Positions 43,865 to 55,109 of a DNA stretch of 64,000 bases are shown here, in pieces (within the stretch, counting starts at the first letter, position 1; every line of letters begins with the position of its first letter). The notes under the pieces are model-generated. The model had not been told where the DNA came from, did not search any database, and worked only from the letters and a program-made list of their open reading frames with translations. This DNA comes from Pseudo-nitzschia pungens. Taxonomy: Eukaryota > Bacillariophyta > Bacillariophyceae > Bacillariales > Bacillariaceae. A program made the translations under genes and the position numbers. The stretch covers positions 1,736,001 to 1,800,000 of the forward strand of contig CM074766.1 of assembly GCA_037355855.1 (NCBI GenBank). Direction: 5' to 3'.

Positions 43865-45967
43865 TTACGTCATCACCAGGGGTTCCTTAAAGTTGACCCA
43901 TCCGAATGTGGGTTGGTAATTCGTCGCCACCTTGGCTTTGTAAAAGTACACCGCGCCGTACAAAAAGATGACCATGGCAATGCACAGGAAAAAATAGGTT
44001 AGTGCGTTTTCCCAGGCCTCGGAGCGCCAGCTCTTGCTGCCGCTGTATCCATTCATCTGGGTCGCTGTGAGGGTTCCTTGGTATCTTCCAAGCGACATAT
44101 CTCGGAAGGTTGCGGTGTTCATGGTGGTTTTGGCCATGAATTTCATGCACTGGACATTTGGTCGACAAGCAACGAAAGAGGAGTTAGAGAGGAGCACCAC
44201 CGAATGGTTTCGACAGAGGCTGGGCACACGGTGGGCGCGGGTCGATCCCGTTGCTCCGAGCGCGCCGCTCACCGCGCTTTGGACACAAGCCCAAAAGAGC
44301 GCGACTGTTTCTATTGGAAGGCGAACGTACCTGATTGACATTGGTGTAGTCGGCATCGTCGTAGCAGTCGAACATGTCACCGGCGTTTCCATTGTCGTCG
44401 TCGTAGAACTTGGTCCCGTCCGTGTTCCCCAGGTCGTAGGCCACGCAGGGCTGGCAGATGCGGAATTTACCAAAGGCGCTGTCCCACCGCGCCATGGAAT
44501 CCTCCAGGGAATCGCTGCTGAAATCGTAGTAGTAGTCGTCTCCGCTGCCGCTGGCGGCCTGAAAGAAATTTCCCAGAATGTTCTCGACCGTGATTGGATC
44601 GTCGTTCCCGGAGGGGTTGTATTCCTTGATGCACTGGGTGTCGGTGTACAATCCGACCCGGATGTCACCGCCCTGGATGGGTTTGATGTCGTAGTAGATC
44701 TCGTCCCCGGAGTCGGTGGTGGTGTACGAGTCAATGCAGCCCTGGGGCCAGGCCTTTCGAGCGTTCTTCATAAAGGCGTACTCCGCATCGTTCCAGACGC
44801 AGACGCCCTCGTGCTTGAACAGCTGTTCCATCCAGTCGTCGTAGGACTTGTGCTTGAAGAATCCCAGCAATGAGAAGTGCGTGTTTTCCAGGTGGCAATC
44901 CATCTTGGCGCACCGGGAGGTTCCGCTGACATCGCAGGCCGTTGTGTCCCACGCGTTTTGGGTAACGTTCCAGTACTGGTATTCTCCGATGCCTCCGCCC
45001 TCGTACTCCAGGTCGACGTACTGCATCGCACGACACAAAGCAAAACACCAATTGCAAACCACAAAAACACACACACACACCGAGGCGTCCCGAGAAATTG
45101 GAATGGCAGTTGTGGCCACCAAGCACAAACTCCGGTGAGACAATGAAACGAAACGAAACGAAACAAGAGAAGACCAACCGAACAGCAATCTCATAAAACA
45201 AATTATTCGCGTCCCGACCAAGTTCCCGGAACGCATCCTTCCGCACGAGTGCACGGCATCGACCGGCCACACCGCGGGCGCCGGGAACAACAAACGATAT
45301 TCACCCGTTCGACACACACACACAGAGAAACCCATGCACACACCCACACCACACCCACACCCATACGTACCGCTGCCCAGAGGACGTATCGCGCGCAACC
45401 GTCCTCGGTTCCGTAGTCACCGCTGCCGGATTGTTCGTTCTGGTAATAGTCGTCGTCGACCATGGGATAGCAATCGACGATGAATCCCATGAGCCTCCAC
45501 GCCTGCTGGTATTCGTCGTATTCGTCCACCCCGTAGACAAAGGGCTCGACGTTGTAGATGGATTCGAGGCCCGCCGTGCCGCCGGTCGATTCTTCCTCGC
45601 CGCCGGCCTGGTACGCGTAGTTTCCCTGCTCCAGGAACCGGTGCACGACCTCGCGGTCGACGCCGTCCGAGGGCAGGAATTCCACGTCGGAGTTGAGGGA
45701 CACCCACTTCTCGCGGGCGTTTTCGACGGGCAGGTCCTCCTCGCGGAGCAGCGGGGGGAGCAGGTTTTGTTTGCGGACCATCGATTCCAGCTTGGCCTTG
45801 TTGGATTGTTTGCCGCCGGGAGGCATCCGGAGCCCGTTGGTCCCGGTCTCGGTGGGGGCGCTCGCCCCCGCCGCGGTCGCGGACAGGAACGTCGTCACCA
45901 AGAGCATCAGTTTTGCGGACAGGGACAGGGACATGGACGGAACACCGTTGCGGTCGCTCGCCGTCAT
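43865..45967 (-). CDS. Secreted Cys/Tyr/Asp-rich membrane protein A
   Basis: Exons are 45967-45371, 45020-44331 and 44149-43865, all phase 0, 523 residues. The signal peptide (SLSAKLMLLVTTFLSATAAG) starts at the first or the second Met (residue 12). A large luminal or extracellular part is rich in Asp, Tyr and regularly spaced Cys (CDVSGTSRCAKMDCH, GVCVWNDAEYAF, FRICQPCVAYDLG). One membrane span lies near residues 478-502 (ALTYFFLCIAMVIFLYGAVY), followed by a 21-residue tail, so type I topology is likely. Not a named family as far as I can tell. It is head to head with a gene of the same design (47263-48740). Intron 1 (350 bp) contains CA and ACGAA repeats. Confidence 0.82.
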
Positions 45968-47262
45968 GGCTCGAAATTGAGTTGCCTTGGAGATTGAATT
46001 CGGTCGGTTCGATTCGATTCGAGGGTGATTCGATTTGGTTCGAATTTGGTTCGATTCGATTTGACTCGATTCGATTTGCTTCGGTCTACTGGATTGGATT
46101 GGGTTCGATGGACCGCAAGTTCGAAACCAGTATGAGTTGCTTTTCAGAGGGGAACGCAATGGATGCCTTGCGGTAGGTTCGGTAGGTTACAATAGGATCA
46201 GGTTCGGTACAACACACTGTACTGATTGGATGTGCACATAAGGGTGCAGTATGCGGAGGTTACAACCGATGGGTCAAGAAGGGAAAGGCAATAACCACAA
46301 GCAACAGAGGTTTTGGTAGGAATGGTAGTATCTCCGCGAGGACTTATCTTTTTCCGTACCTATTCTGTTGATTCACGTATTCTAGGGTACGGTAACCTGT
46401 AATGTTACCTGTTGCAGTTAACTAAATTCGAACGAACTACAAGTACGAGTACCTACCGGTAACCTTACCTGTACGGTACATCAGCGACATAATATGATTC
46501 CATACTCGCTCGCTCTCGCTCGGAACGAACCCTCCAATGGCGTCGAACGAATCCTCCATCCAAAGCGAATCCTGTGTGCGAAACATGTGACGGTGAAGCC
46601 CAAAATTTCGAGCCGAGCATGCATGTGCCACGCTCTGGCCGACCTCAGAACTATGCCCTAAGTCGTTGGCATGTCCGTTCAATTGACATTCGGTCGCGGT
46701 TTCGCATCGAGTATGGCGAACCGAAATAAAATAGTTAGACGCATTGGACAATTTTTCCGGTCTCGGTGCCGCCTCATTCTCTCCCGCCGAGCCGTGATTT
46801 GAAATCGGCGCACGATTTTTTTTGGTTGCGGAGATTGGTTGTCGGTTGGCGCTTCCGTTCGGGCTTGGTCTCATCCTCGGCACGAGGAAGCAGCAAAGTC
46901 TTAACGTCGTTGCTTCTGGAACGCATGTTCTGTTGACCACGGCCAAGAAATCTTTGTCGCCATCACCATTACCAATTACAGTAACTTAATTACTGGTACC
47001 GGTAAGGTTACAAGAGAACTACAAAAGTGCCTCACTCCCTTCTGGCACCGCAGCGCATCCCTCTCACCACAGCAATCCTCGAAGCAGTGACCGATTGATT
47101 GATTGATTCGCTCACTCAATAACCGTTCCGGAAACTCGAAGCGAAACACGAGCAACACTTCCCGCAACCGAGTTTTGCCCCCACGACTACCGCATCCACC
47201 GACAACCCGGTGATCGCAACTGCTACCACCCTTTCATCAATATTACTTACTCAGTCCGCACA
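45968..47262. other. Shared 1.3 kb head-to-head promoter region
   Basis: Lies between two divergent secreted-protein genes. Next to the left gene (45990-46110) is a long run of degenerate TTCGATTCGATT units. GTAAGGTTAC-type motifs occur at 46385-46480 and 46976-47010. An antisense-looking open frame at 46437-46946 has no recognisable feature. Confidence 0.55.
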
Positions 47263-48740
47263 ATGGTTCGACGATTCTCCGGAACGGCGTCGACAGCAGC
47301 GAGCGCCCTGTGGCTCCTTTTTGCGGCACCCGCGCTGGCGTCCGCCGACCGCGACACCCTGTCGGCCAATGTTCTATCGAAATACTGGATCGATGCCCGG
47401 GATATTCTGGAGGAGCTGGACAACTACCAGGCGCTCTGGATCAAGATTCACGGATGCGTGTAAGTTGCGGATGCGTAGGCGCACGCGAAACGATGGATTT
47501 GCAGGGTGGATTTGTTTGACAACCACCGAGAACCCGTCGTTGGGGTTTCGTGCGTCCCCGCACGATCCGAGCGACTTTTTTTCTCACGTATGTCTCGTCT
47601 TGTTTTGTTGGATTGTTTGTCCTTTTTGTGTTGCGCGTTGTCTGTCCCCTTGTCAAAAACGCGCCGCGTTTCAGATGGTCCGAGTGCGCCGTCGACAACA
47701 ACGACGACGACGGTGAGGGCCGAGACGGAGACGAGCAATGGTATCTGGCGCGAACGCAAGATTTCTGCGCCAACGCCGCCTTTTCTCTGTACGGAATTCC
47801 CAAAAACCACATGAGTGTCTTGTCGTGCTCCCGCGGAAACTTTATCAACTCCTTTTTCACGTACGGTGGCGCCGACACCCTCCTCCACGCCCTCGGCAAA
47901 ACACCCAGCGTTTATTACAACGACGAGTACACGGACGGATTCTACAATTCCTATTACGCAAACGGATACAATGTCTCCAACGCGAACTGCGTCGTGGACG
48001 AGGACAACTACATGTCGAGCACCATGGGGTGCGCCGCGGGAGGAAAATTCGCCGTCGCCACCTTCCAGGGAGAATACTGCCACGGAACCGACTTTTACGA
48101 CATTATTGATCCCCTCCGCAAATACAACCGACAAATGGGACAGGTCGGGTGCCACCGGATATGGGGACGCAACTTTGGATCATCGGAGGTGGCCACCCAG
48201 ATCTTCAAGAACTCCTGGAGCTGCGACCTCAACCTCTATCCCAACGGCTGTCCCGATCCCTATGGCAAAAAGGCCAGCTACGACTACGCATTGCGCGCTG
48301 TCGCACATGGTCAGTCGGCTTCCTGGGCCGTCGCCAACATGAAACTCAAGCTGCCCCTCCGGATCCTCAGCTGGTTCCTGATCGTCGCCGGCATATTCTT
48401 CTTGATCTTTGGCTACCACGTTCAGAACCGCCACCGGATGTCGGAGCAGGGCGGCGGCCTCCGGGGATTCTTCCGGGTCCTCAGCGAGGACATCCACGCC
48501 TACCGCAAGAAGCTGGCCAAGAAGCGGCGGGCGGCCCGATCGGCGAAGCGGGAGGAGCGCAAGAAGCGAAGAAAGAAGAAAAAGAGCAGCTCCCGCAGAG
48601 ACAGAGACGGCCGAAGGTCCTCCCGCAACCGGAGCCGCAGCGGTGGGAACAGCCGCATCGAGCTGGCACCGACGCACAGCACGGATTACACCGGGGCCTC
48701 GAGCGCGTACGACTCGCCCGTGTCGTCGAGCATGTATTGA
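47263..48740 (+). CDS. Secreted Cys/Tyr-rich membrane protein B
   Basis: Exons are 47263-47459 and 47675-48740, 420 residues, with the junction restoring KIHGCVWSECAVDNN. The signal peptide is SALWLLFAAPALASA. The luminal part has spaced Cys and Tyr/Asn-rich segments (RTQDFCANAAFSLYGIP, YYNDEYTDGFYNSYYANGY, VGCHRIWG, SCDLNLYPNGCPDPYG). A single membrane span lies at about 295-313 (SWFLIVAGIFFLIFGYHV), and the roughly 100-residue cytosolic tail is extremely Lys/Arg-rich and then Ser-rich. Overall design matches protein A across the shared promoter; a common family is inferred from layout, not from alignment. Confidence 0.82.
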
Positions 48741-49148
48741 TAAAGCAACAACAAAACATACACAACCAACCAATCAACCAACCCGAACAGACAAGCGCAC
48801 ACGAGTTGTTGGCTCTCGGGGGTGCGGGTGGCGCGTCAAGAACGGGGACCAAACTCGCACGGTCCAGAAACCTGCTGCTCTGTACGGCAAGATTACTCTA
48901 TTCAAAATACAGACGAAGAGGGCCACGCCATCGCACCAAATGCGTTCTACACGATTTATTCATATTTCACAAACAATAGCTGTATCAATACCACAACAAT
49001 TCTTCTTTTTGTTTACATACGTTCTGCGGTTCTCGCGTGTACGGAATTGCGTTCACGTGCACTTCGACAGAACCAACAATGAAACGACGTGAGAGAGAGC
49101 CAAACAAACCCGTGCGATCTGTTTTGGTTTGCGTCATCATCATCATCA
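48741..49148. other. Convergent spacer
   Basis: 3' space between protein B and the CRAL-TRIO gene. A CAT repeat lies at about 49135-49150. No gene. Confidence 0.5.
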
Positions 49149-50262
49149 TCAATCCTTGTCCTTTGGTTCGAAAAGATCCGTTCGACACCGTTCCAGAAAA
49201 TCGAGAACGTCGCCCCGCACGTGGGCCTCCAGCCGGTCCCTCGGAGAAGGCGAATCGATGTCCGATGGACCGCGGAACACGGTCATCATTTCCTGGATCT
49301 CGGGACCGAAAAAACCCTTGACGCTCCCCCAAACCATCGTGAGGGCCCTCGGCAGCGGAAAAATGATCAGCGACTTGCAGCGTTCCGGATGGCGCTTGTC
49401 GATTTCCGTGACGATCTGGCCGATCAGGGACACCACCATGACCAGCACCGGGTTGGGCCAGCCCTCGCCGGCCCGGGCGTCCACCAGGATCGTTGCGGTG
49501 TATCCGGACTCTCGATCCACGCTCGCCTCGATGTAAAGGGCGACCGCCGTGGCCCAGGTCTCGGTGTCGGCCGCGAATCGATCGATCCTGGCGGGCAACA
49601 CGTGGATCAAATCGGCACCGTTTTTGTCCTTCAGGTACTCTCCCGTCTCGGGATGTTTGCGTCGGAAAATCAGCTGGGGAAGGGTTTTGGGGCGTTGGAT
49701 CTCGGGTTCGATTCCGGTGCCGTCGCCGTCGCCGGTCTCAACGGCGTCGGTTGGACCGCCGCCGTCCTCGTTGTTTCCCGCGGATTCATCCGCCGCTGCC
49801 GCTTCTTCTTCCTCCTCTCGCATTGCGTTTTCCATGATCGAGTCGTAATCCACCGGCTGCGGCTTGCCGGTCGCGTTGTCTTTTTTCCTGCCGAATCCGA
49901 ATCCGATTCCGAACTTTGGAATGCCGTTTCGTTTTTCAACGGCTCGCTTTTCTTCCGCGTCCCGCTTTTTCGTTTCTTCGGCCAGCAGGGCCTTTCGAGC
50001 GGCCCAGTCCCATACGGCCTTGTCGTCCGCGTCCTCCGCAGGGTTTGTCGTAATCGATTCCGTACAGAGTTCTCCATTCGAGATATTCTCCCAGCTTCTC
50101 GCCGGCGGTATCTCGCAGGAGCTTGTCTATGTTCGGTTTTTTGCCGGCTTTCCTGTGGATCGCTTTGGCGGCCCGAACGAAACGAAAGCATTCCGCCTCG
50201 GTCGAATCCGGGAAATTTTCCTTCAGATCCTTTTCGATGGCTTCCGTCGCTTCGGTCGTCAT
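49149..50262 (-). CDS. CRAL-TRIO (Sec14-like) domain protein, frame broken by one extra base
   Basis: Sec14-like proteins carry phospholipids or other lipids between membranes. From ATG 50262 the first part (EAIEKDLKENFPDSTEAECF, then FVRAAK and YLEWRTLYGIDYDKP) is the usual N-terminal helical module. The CRAL-TRIO domain follows from about residue 190 (VLPARIDRFAADTETWATAV, GYTATILVDARAGEGWPNP, FPLPRALTMVWGSVKGFFGP). The frame shifts at the GGG run 50041-50043: the upstream frame ends 34 residues later in nonsense, while the downstream frame carries an open acidic/basic linker (AEDADDKAVWDWAARKALL) without a start. Removing one base gives a continuous 370 residues. No intron can explain the shift. 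It is either a sequencing error or a fresh mutation. Confidence 0.8.
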
Positions 50263-51732
50263 GTTTTCGGTACGGAGGGGAAAATCGATTGCTATCGCTG
50301 ATTGTTTCAATCAACGTCCGATTAAAAATAATACGAAAAAAATAGTGAATCACTTCGTAAAACCTTACTTCGTATTTTGTCGGATCTTTTTCTTGCGAAG
50401 AGAAAAAGAACCGTGCAATTCATGATTCATGACACACGTAAGGTTTTACTTTTATGGTGTGTTTCTGGTCATTTTCAGTACTTGCATAAACCGTACAAGT
50501 ACTATTTCTGCGTACGAAATTCTGCGCTCATGGTAAAAATAACCGAATGAATGAATCTCAATCCCGATCTCCATCGGTTTGACATCGGTGTCAAAGGGAG
50601 TACGAGCGTACGAGTACGAAGTAAATCTTAATTAAGCTTTACGAGTAGTAGTAGGAAATTCTCATTGCACGAGCTGCGCGATGATGTTTTTTTCTTGGTG
50701 GGGCATTTATTTGATTTGGGTCATGTTGTGACCAGATGGGAAATGAGATGTCACCTTCACAAGTCTCTAACCTTACTCGTAAGATTACCTACCGATACGT
50801 GAGGTTACCAACTGCTGCCTACACCTACCATCACGGTAACTTACTTGTTTGACTACTTGTATTTTTTTTATATTGGTAAGGTTTAACTACCGTAGTTGCT
50901 CCATTCGTTTCAATAACTGGTAATCTTACATGAAGTTGTCGTGTTAGCCATTCCGGTACCGGTACGGTTGCTTTTCATTGATTAAGTTACTTGTAAGTAA
51001 GGTTACGGTAGTAGTTATAACGAAGTGAGAACTACCGTAAAAATTGTTTTCTGGACACCGAACAACGATTAGTAAGATACGGTAACCTTTTAATTAATTA
51101 CTCCTCAGAGTAAGGAAGGTATTACTCGTAATCTTACTCGTAGTAGCCTTACCCTACTGGTACTCCAAGATGTACGTACTACAGCTACCTTCGTGCGTAC
51201 GTGCGTTTACAATGCTAAAGTACATTTTTTTTTGCTATTTGAGTCTTGGGAATGAATGAGAATAAAAAGTTCAACAATCCGGACAGGAGAGAGGAAGTAA
51301 GGCTAAGGTTACTGTACGGTACAAGTAAGGTTACGTACGTGCTTTTAGTTACCGAACAATCGGCGGTTGAGCTTCCGCTTCCGCAATTGCACCTCCGGCC
51401 GCCGGCCGCTCCGGCAGTTTTTTGAAAAAAAAAGTTCCTCCCCAACCACAAGTCATGGCGAGACGACGTGGTCATTGCAGTCGTAATCACGACTGCGACC
51501 ACTGTTACGACTTTCCAAGACCAAGTAATTCTGCACAACCAATCATGCCGCTGCATCCGATGCGAACCGTTTTTCAAGCAAGGTAGAAAAAATTCCGACC
51601 ATTTCCGCATCGAAAAAACTTCCACACGAACGACTTTTTCGATAGAGGAGAACCGCATTACTGTGTACCAGTTCATAATTTCTGCTTCTCAACAATCAAC
51701 ACAAGGTACACGTAACTTCTATTTGTCTCAAA
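50263..51732. other. 1.5 kb gene-free region, densest GTAAGGTTAC cluster
   Basis: No gene supported. From 50430 to 51340 the sequence is packed with GTAAGGTTAC, GTAATCTTAC and TACCGTA variants on both strands. Confidence 0.65.
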
Positions 51733-52666
51733 ATGAAGTCATACAACCAGCCAATTGTACCAGCTCTCTACTTCGAAACGCATCGCAGTGATGCTGAATT
51801 GACGAAGAACGATAATCGTTCTTCTCCCGAACTTCCACCTGAACTCCTTTCGCTTTGTTTGGCCACCTATGCCAACTGGGGAGACCTCGCCAAGCTCGCA
51901 TGTGTCCAGAAATCTTGGTCCAATGTTGTTATGGACACTGCAAATCAATCCCTTTCTTCTCGATGGGAATTGGCCACCGCTCTGTTTGAAGGCGACTGCG
52001 AACCTCGTGAAATCCCCAGAACGAGCCGTTCGCATTTTGAAAGAACTTTCACACGTTACTATCGATGAAAGCACGGGCAAACCACTCACCACCCAAGAAA
52101 ACAAAAATTGTGCCAAGATTAGCAGCGAAGACGCCAAGTATCAAGTCTTCGCCATGAAGAAAATTGCCGAGTGCTACTTGGAAGGAGAAGGTGTTCCTCA
52201 AGACTCGAATGTCGCTGTTGCTTGGATGGAGGCAGCCTTTCTTGTCGGAAAGGACGCCGAATCAGCGCATAATTTGGCGGTGATGTACGAATACGGTCGT
52301 CACGGAATAGAAGTCGACGTAGTGGCTGCCGCCGAATGGTTCGAACGGGGAGCCACTGAAGGCAACGTCGAATCAATGGTCGAGCTCGGTCTCTGTTACG
52401 AATTGGGCTGTGGTGTCGAACAATCTGATGAGCTCGCATTGGATTGGTATACTAAAGCAGCACACTTGGGACACCCCACCGCAAAATTCTCTGTTGGGGA
52501 AATCTTTGAGGAAGCCCGCGGTGTTCCTCAATCAGATGAGGAAGCTTGTCTCTGGTATTATCGTGCTGCCTTGGTTGGATGTGACGACAGCAAAGTTGCC
52601 CTGCGACGCCTCTACGATATTGCACGAATTGTAGTACCTGGCGTCACTTCCATTTTATCTGTTTAA
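51733..52666 (+). CDS. F-box-like and Sel1-repeat protein, frame broken by one extra base
   Basis: The first part, from ATG 51733, has an F-box-like helix set (ELPPELLSLCLATYANWGDL, then AKLACVQKSWSNVVMD). The second part has four to five Sel1 repeats (AMKKIAECYLEGEGVPQDSN, AHNLAVMYEYGRHGIEVDVV, SMVELGLCYELGCGVEQSDE, AKFSVGEIFEEARGVPQSDE), which form helical solenoids for protein binding. F-box plus Sel1 suggests a ubiquitin ligase adaptor; this is inference. The frame changes by +1 near 51998-52003: the first frame should run from LFEGDC straight into LVKSPERAVRIL, which lies in the next frame. Without one base the protein is 310 residues. Confidence 0.8.
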
Positions 52667-53725
52667 TGCGCAGGGAATGCGCTGAGAAAAAAATGGGCCT
52701 TCATGTAATAGTATTAGTGTAAACTATAGATTTCGACTTTTGGTAATTGCTTGTCGAGATTAATATTATTATATATGAATACATATAGAATCAACATTAG
52801 CGATGAAATGATGACATTTCAAGTATGTTCGAGGATTCACTGGGTCTTGCTGCAAGCGTTCGCCTCGTTCATCTTTCGACCAATGGAGCCATCGTGTGGG
52901 ATTTCTGAAACAACAAAAGAATCCCAACATATCTGACGGTCATTCGCATCCGATGTTACCTGTAGTAGTAACACAAATGCACTTGTTATATGATTGAGAA
53001 CGAGCTCCATCGCCACCATTATAGATCCAAGGATGACTAGAGTTCATTGTCCCACTTATTATGGGTACATCACTCTTCTAAAAAACGAATGGATGATCGT
53101 AAGCCAATTTCCGTGAATCGAACCGTCACAAAGCTCCGAGACCAATTTGTATACTGGCCTGAACCTCCTGTTGGCTGTTTCTTCGTGCAAATAAGTAGTC
53201 TTTTGACAATCCTCCTGTCGCAATATATATTTTTCTTTTGCGGAACCTTTAACGTTTGATTGGAGAATGGATTTTGTAAACTAAACAATCGACAGATGAG
53301 TCAGAAATTAATGATGAGTTATCATTAGCCAAGTTGGGTCAGGTCGTTTGGCATATAATTTGTGAGAAAGTCGCTCGGTGCGGGTCCATGGGATCTGGAA
53401 CTGCGTAGGTGCTATTTGGGTTTTTCAAAAAAATTCCTAAAGGATCAAATTTATTGTCATTTCTACAAGTTGGAAATATCAGTTTACCCACCGAAACAAT
53501 TGAAATAACTCCTCATAATACAGTTCTTTCTATTTGTGTTATAAATGTACAGTACGCGTAACAATCTAGCTTTGAGCGATGGATCTTCTCGGATACGTAG
53601 TATCATAGAATCCTCGATTTTGAACATGAAACGTATTTCAATTGTTTACGTGAGCGTGTGAAATACAGAGCCGCATCTAATATTGGTGCGATCAGTCGAA
53701 TTTTCGAGTCCCCCTTCGTCTTTGT
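52667..53725. other. Convergent gene-free region
   Basis: AT-rich 3' space. The short open frames have no family features. Nothing else seen. Confidence 0.5.
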
Positions 53726-55109
53726 CTATGCCACGACGCCCATGGGAGTCTTATCGTTGGAAAAAGACACAGACGAATTACTGGTGATAGAGGTTTCATC
53801 GAATTTTATGCCTTCTGAAACAAATTCAATGACGAAATACTCCACGTTAACTGATCCATGAAGTAGAGTTCTCTGATCCAATACAGGGGACACTCTGACG
53901 TTGCATTTCACAGGCTCGATTTGTGCATCCAATGCATCTCGATCTTGACTTCCTGGTAGCAAGAATATCTTGTGCTCACCGGGTTGAGTCGGGGAAGTCA
54001 TAAAAGATGCCAGCGAGAAGTTTTCTTCGGATGGATTGGCTTCAGGGTCAAGTAAGGAAAAAAAGGGCTTTCCAATCAACGCCGACTTTTTCTCTGACAA
54101 ACGATGGAAAGCTGCGTTGGCGTGAATGATTGAAAAAGGAGCAGTGGAATTTGTAACAACTCTTTGATACAATGTGTGAGAAACGTTAGAATAAGTAAAA
54201 ACAGTGATAGATAGAGTGAGAGGAACTGTTTCTTGCATTGATAACCAAGACAGGAAGTCAGCACTGCGTTCTACAAATAGTTGCGAAATCTTACCTTGCC
54301 GTTTTACTGAGCTGTAGAGTTTCGGCCATCGTGATTGCATTGGAAACAGACGATATATTTTTGGAGGGGTCGACTGTTGTAATTACTCTCCTCTCTTTTT
54401 TCTTCACTTGCTTACTGCTGGAATCGAGCGAATCCTCTAGTAGAGGCGAGAGGGAATTGTTTGTATTGTCACTTCCAGAGTCACTCAAGGTATCGCTGAC
54501 AGACGATGTGCTCGGTTCGGACCATGTATTCTGACCCGCTGGTAGAGCTCGTTCAAACGCTTTGATATCGCCCATCCGAGATGGTTGAAATGGATAAAAT
54601 CCACTAACTGTATTGATGAGGGCGGCGTAATCGGCAATGGCGCTCTTTTGGATGATATCCGTTGATGGAACAAGAGATTGAGTGATGTCAGTAGAATGAA
54701 GTAGCTGCACGTGATCCTTAAGGTTGATATTCATATCCTTCAATATTGTTGAACGCTGCAAGTTTTTGTCAACTGTTTTGAACTCCTTGCCAGCACGTGC
54801 TAAATCAGCCTTCACTGAAGCAGCGACAAACTGCATCTCGTTTTTCTTCCGGCGTTTCGGGCACGTCAACGCATCTCCCCTGAAAGAGGACTTCGATTTT
54901 GAATGAAGATTAATAGAAACAACCGGAGGATATGAAGTGCATTCGCGATCTGCTGAATATCCACTAACGCTGCTATCGTTCTTGTCATTGGTGAGGCCAT
55001 TTCTTGTTTTTATGGAACCCGATGCGTTCCGTTTATTTCGAGGGCTTGCATTACTTGAATTGCTGCCGCGGCTTCCGGCGAGTAGTCTAGAACTCAAGGA
55101 GGATACCAT
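53726..55109 (-). CDS. PAS-domain protein, putative regulator
   Basis: Exons are 55109-54295 and 54161-53726 (416 residues); the 133 bp intron joins as an Arg codon. The first 230 residues are Ser/Asn-rich and disordered with a basic patch (CPKRRKKNEMQFV). A PAS-like fold spans about 272-390 (TNSTAPFSIIHANAAFHRLS, GKPFFSLLDPEANPSEENFS, then a late strand NVEYFVIEFV). PAS domains sense small ligands, light or redox state, and bind partners. The classical flavin-binding Cys motif of LOV domains is absent. A link to diatom bZIP-PAS factors is possible, but no bZIP is visible. Confidence 0.72.

Noticed and set aside
45990..46110. TTCGAAT/GGTTCGA sequences suggesting a tRNA T-arm
   Set aside because: They are part of a degenerate TTCGATT run with no cloverleaf; no tRNA gene was found in the window.
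46437..46946. 169-codon minus-strand frame between the two secreted-protein genes
   Set aside because: No signal, domain or splice context; it ends in the GTAAGGTTAC-type motif cluster. Cannot be supported as a gene.
49670..50353. 227-codon minus-strand frame overlapping the CRAL-TRIO gene
   Set aside because: Shadow in the third frame; its Arg/Ser-rich translation has no family match, while the other two frames carry the Sec14-like parts.
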